Below are positions 32,508 to 32,789 of a stretch of 32,789 nucleotides of DNA, one piece after another. Below the pieces are notes generated by a model. That model had not been told where the DNA came from. It saw nothing but the letters and a program-made list of their open reading frames with translations, and ran no database searches. Where the stretch lies: assembly GCA_021852345.1 (NCBI GenBank), contig JAJZNL010000019.1, positions 1 to 32,789 of the forward strand. The letters are read 5' to 3'. The DNA comes from Actinomycetes bacterium. Lineage in GTDB: Bacteria > Actinomycetota > Acidimicrobiia > Acidimicrobiales > JABEUL01. Position numbers and translations under genes: made by a program. Within the stretch, counting starts at the first letter, position 1. Every line of letters starts with the position of its first letter.

Positions 32508-32789
32508 CTATCTCTCAGCCAGTCTTGCGACCAACTGACCCCCCGCACCTGCAACGCCAGGGACCGCTTCTTCCACCGGCAAGTTCCACCGCTGTCGATG
32601 TCGCCTGTCGAGAAGTTGAAGGGTGTACATACGCGTCCGTGGGTCCATGCGATCCGGGGTTCGTCGAGAACGTCTCGACAGGATCACACGGGCAGCGTTC
32701 ACATCCGCGTGGAGTTTTAATCCGCAGAAGCGACAATGAAAATTGACACCTTTGCGATTGAGTTTATGAGTATACGTGCAGCCGGAGCA
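32508..32789 (-). CDS. tnpB: TnpB RNA-guided nuclease, C-terminal part (cut by window edge)
   Basis: Reading the minus strand from the right edge gives CSGCTYTHKLNRKGVNFHC, then RFCGLKLHADVNAARVILSR. This is the C-terminal zinc ribbon (CxxC...CxxC) and final RuvC Asp (ADVNAA) of TnpB/OrfB of IS200/IS605-type elements. About 93 codons are visible; the start lies beyond the window. After the ribbon the frame runs on for about 55 arginine-rich residues to a TAG at 32508-32510; in TnpB genes this end often overlaps the omega-RNA (reRNA) scaffold. The stretch is clearly GC-richer than the rest of the window, so the element was acquired recently from a different background. A perfect 7-bp hairpin lies within it at 32663-32679. 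Whether the gene is intact cannot be told. Confidence 0.85.
   Translation of the reverse strand, partial: CSGCTYTHKLNRKGVNFHCRFCGLKLHADVNAARVILSRRSRRTPDRMDPRTRMYTLQLLDRRHRQRWNLPVEEAVPGVAGAGGQLVARLAER
32663..32679 (-). other. Hairpin inside the tnpB 3' end, possible omega-RNA stem
   Basis: GTCGAGA and TCTCGAC pair perfectly around a 3-nt loop. CTGTCGAGAA is also found at about 32606-32616, so alternative pairing is possible. A structured 3' coding end is expected where the guide-RNA scaffold overlaps tnpB. Confidence 0.3.

Overview
The window is AT-rich chromosomal DNA carrying mostly housekeeping genes. It most likely comes from a low-GC actinobacterium, possibly of the Acidimicrobiia type. 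Evidence for this is indirect: a class II (plant-type) DAHP synthase, an F420-type LLM oxidoreductase, a B12-dependent ribonucleotide reductase, menaquinone genes (isochorismate synthase plus MenG/UbiE), a two-TM protein of the family often mislabelled 'LigA' in actinobacteria, and many starts without a Shine-Dalgarno sequence. The lineage call is an inference; no rRNA or tRNA gene is present to confirm it.

Layout. 1-1.2 kb: a structured 5' region and an alpha/beta hydrolase, closed by a strong hairpin. 1.2-4.5 kb (minus strand): universal stress protein plus membrane protein, then menG-menF for menaquinone. 4.9-7.0 kb (plus): TPR protein, orphan ParA ATPase and zinc-ribbon protein, with several palindromes and a 5 x 13-bp tandem repeat downstream. 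7.2-8.7 kb (minus): glycerol kinase. 8.7-9.65 kb: a long gene-free stretch with a perfect 13-bp inverted repeat, then a promoter covered by three NrdR-box-like sites, then a leader of about 310 nt in front of nrdJ (9.65-12.4 kb). 12.7-18.6 kb (plus): a large membrane-anchored protein with a degenerate subtilase domain and beta-propeller repeats, a lipoprotein, and a two-gene membrane operon. 18.6-19.6 kb (minus): nadD-rsfS with a 4-nt overlap. 20-20.9 kb (minus): LLM oxidoreductase. 21.3-21.9 kb (plus): histidine phosphatase. 21.9-27.0 kb (minus): class II DAHP synthase, then the cluster proA-MoxR-VWA/CoxE. 27.2-27.8 kb: an orphan protein resembling the N-terminal part of AbiEi/Fic-associated proteins, next to a 0.7-kb gene-poor stretch. 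28.5-32.4 kb (minus): TldD, TldE/PmbA-like and a PHP-domain protein. 32.5 kb to the end: the 3' end of a GC-rich tnpB entering from the right edge, a recent mobile-element arrival.

Working together: menF/menG make the quinone; nrdJ supplies dNTPs under probable NrdR control; MoxR and the VWA protein are a classic chaperone pair; TldD and TldE form a two-subunit protease; nadD/rsfS serve NAD synthesis and ribosome silencing. The least explained parts are the TPR-ParA-zinc-ribbon group with its palindromes, the pseudoprotease-like surface protein, the nrdJ leader and the orphan AbiEi/Fic-like protein.
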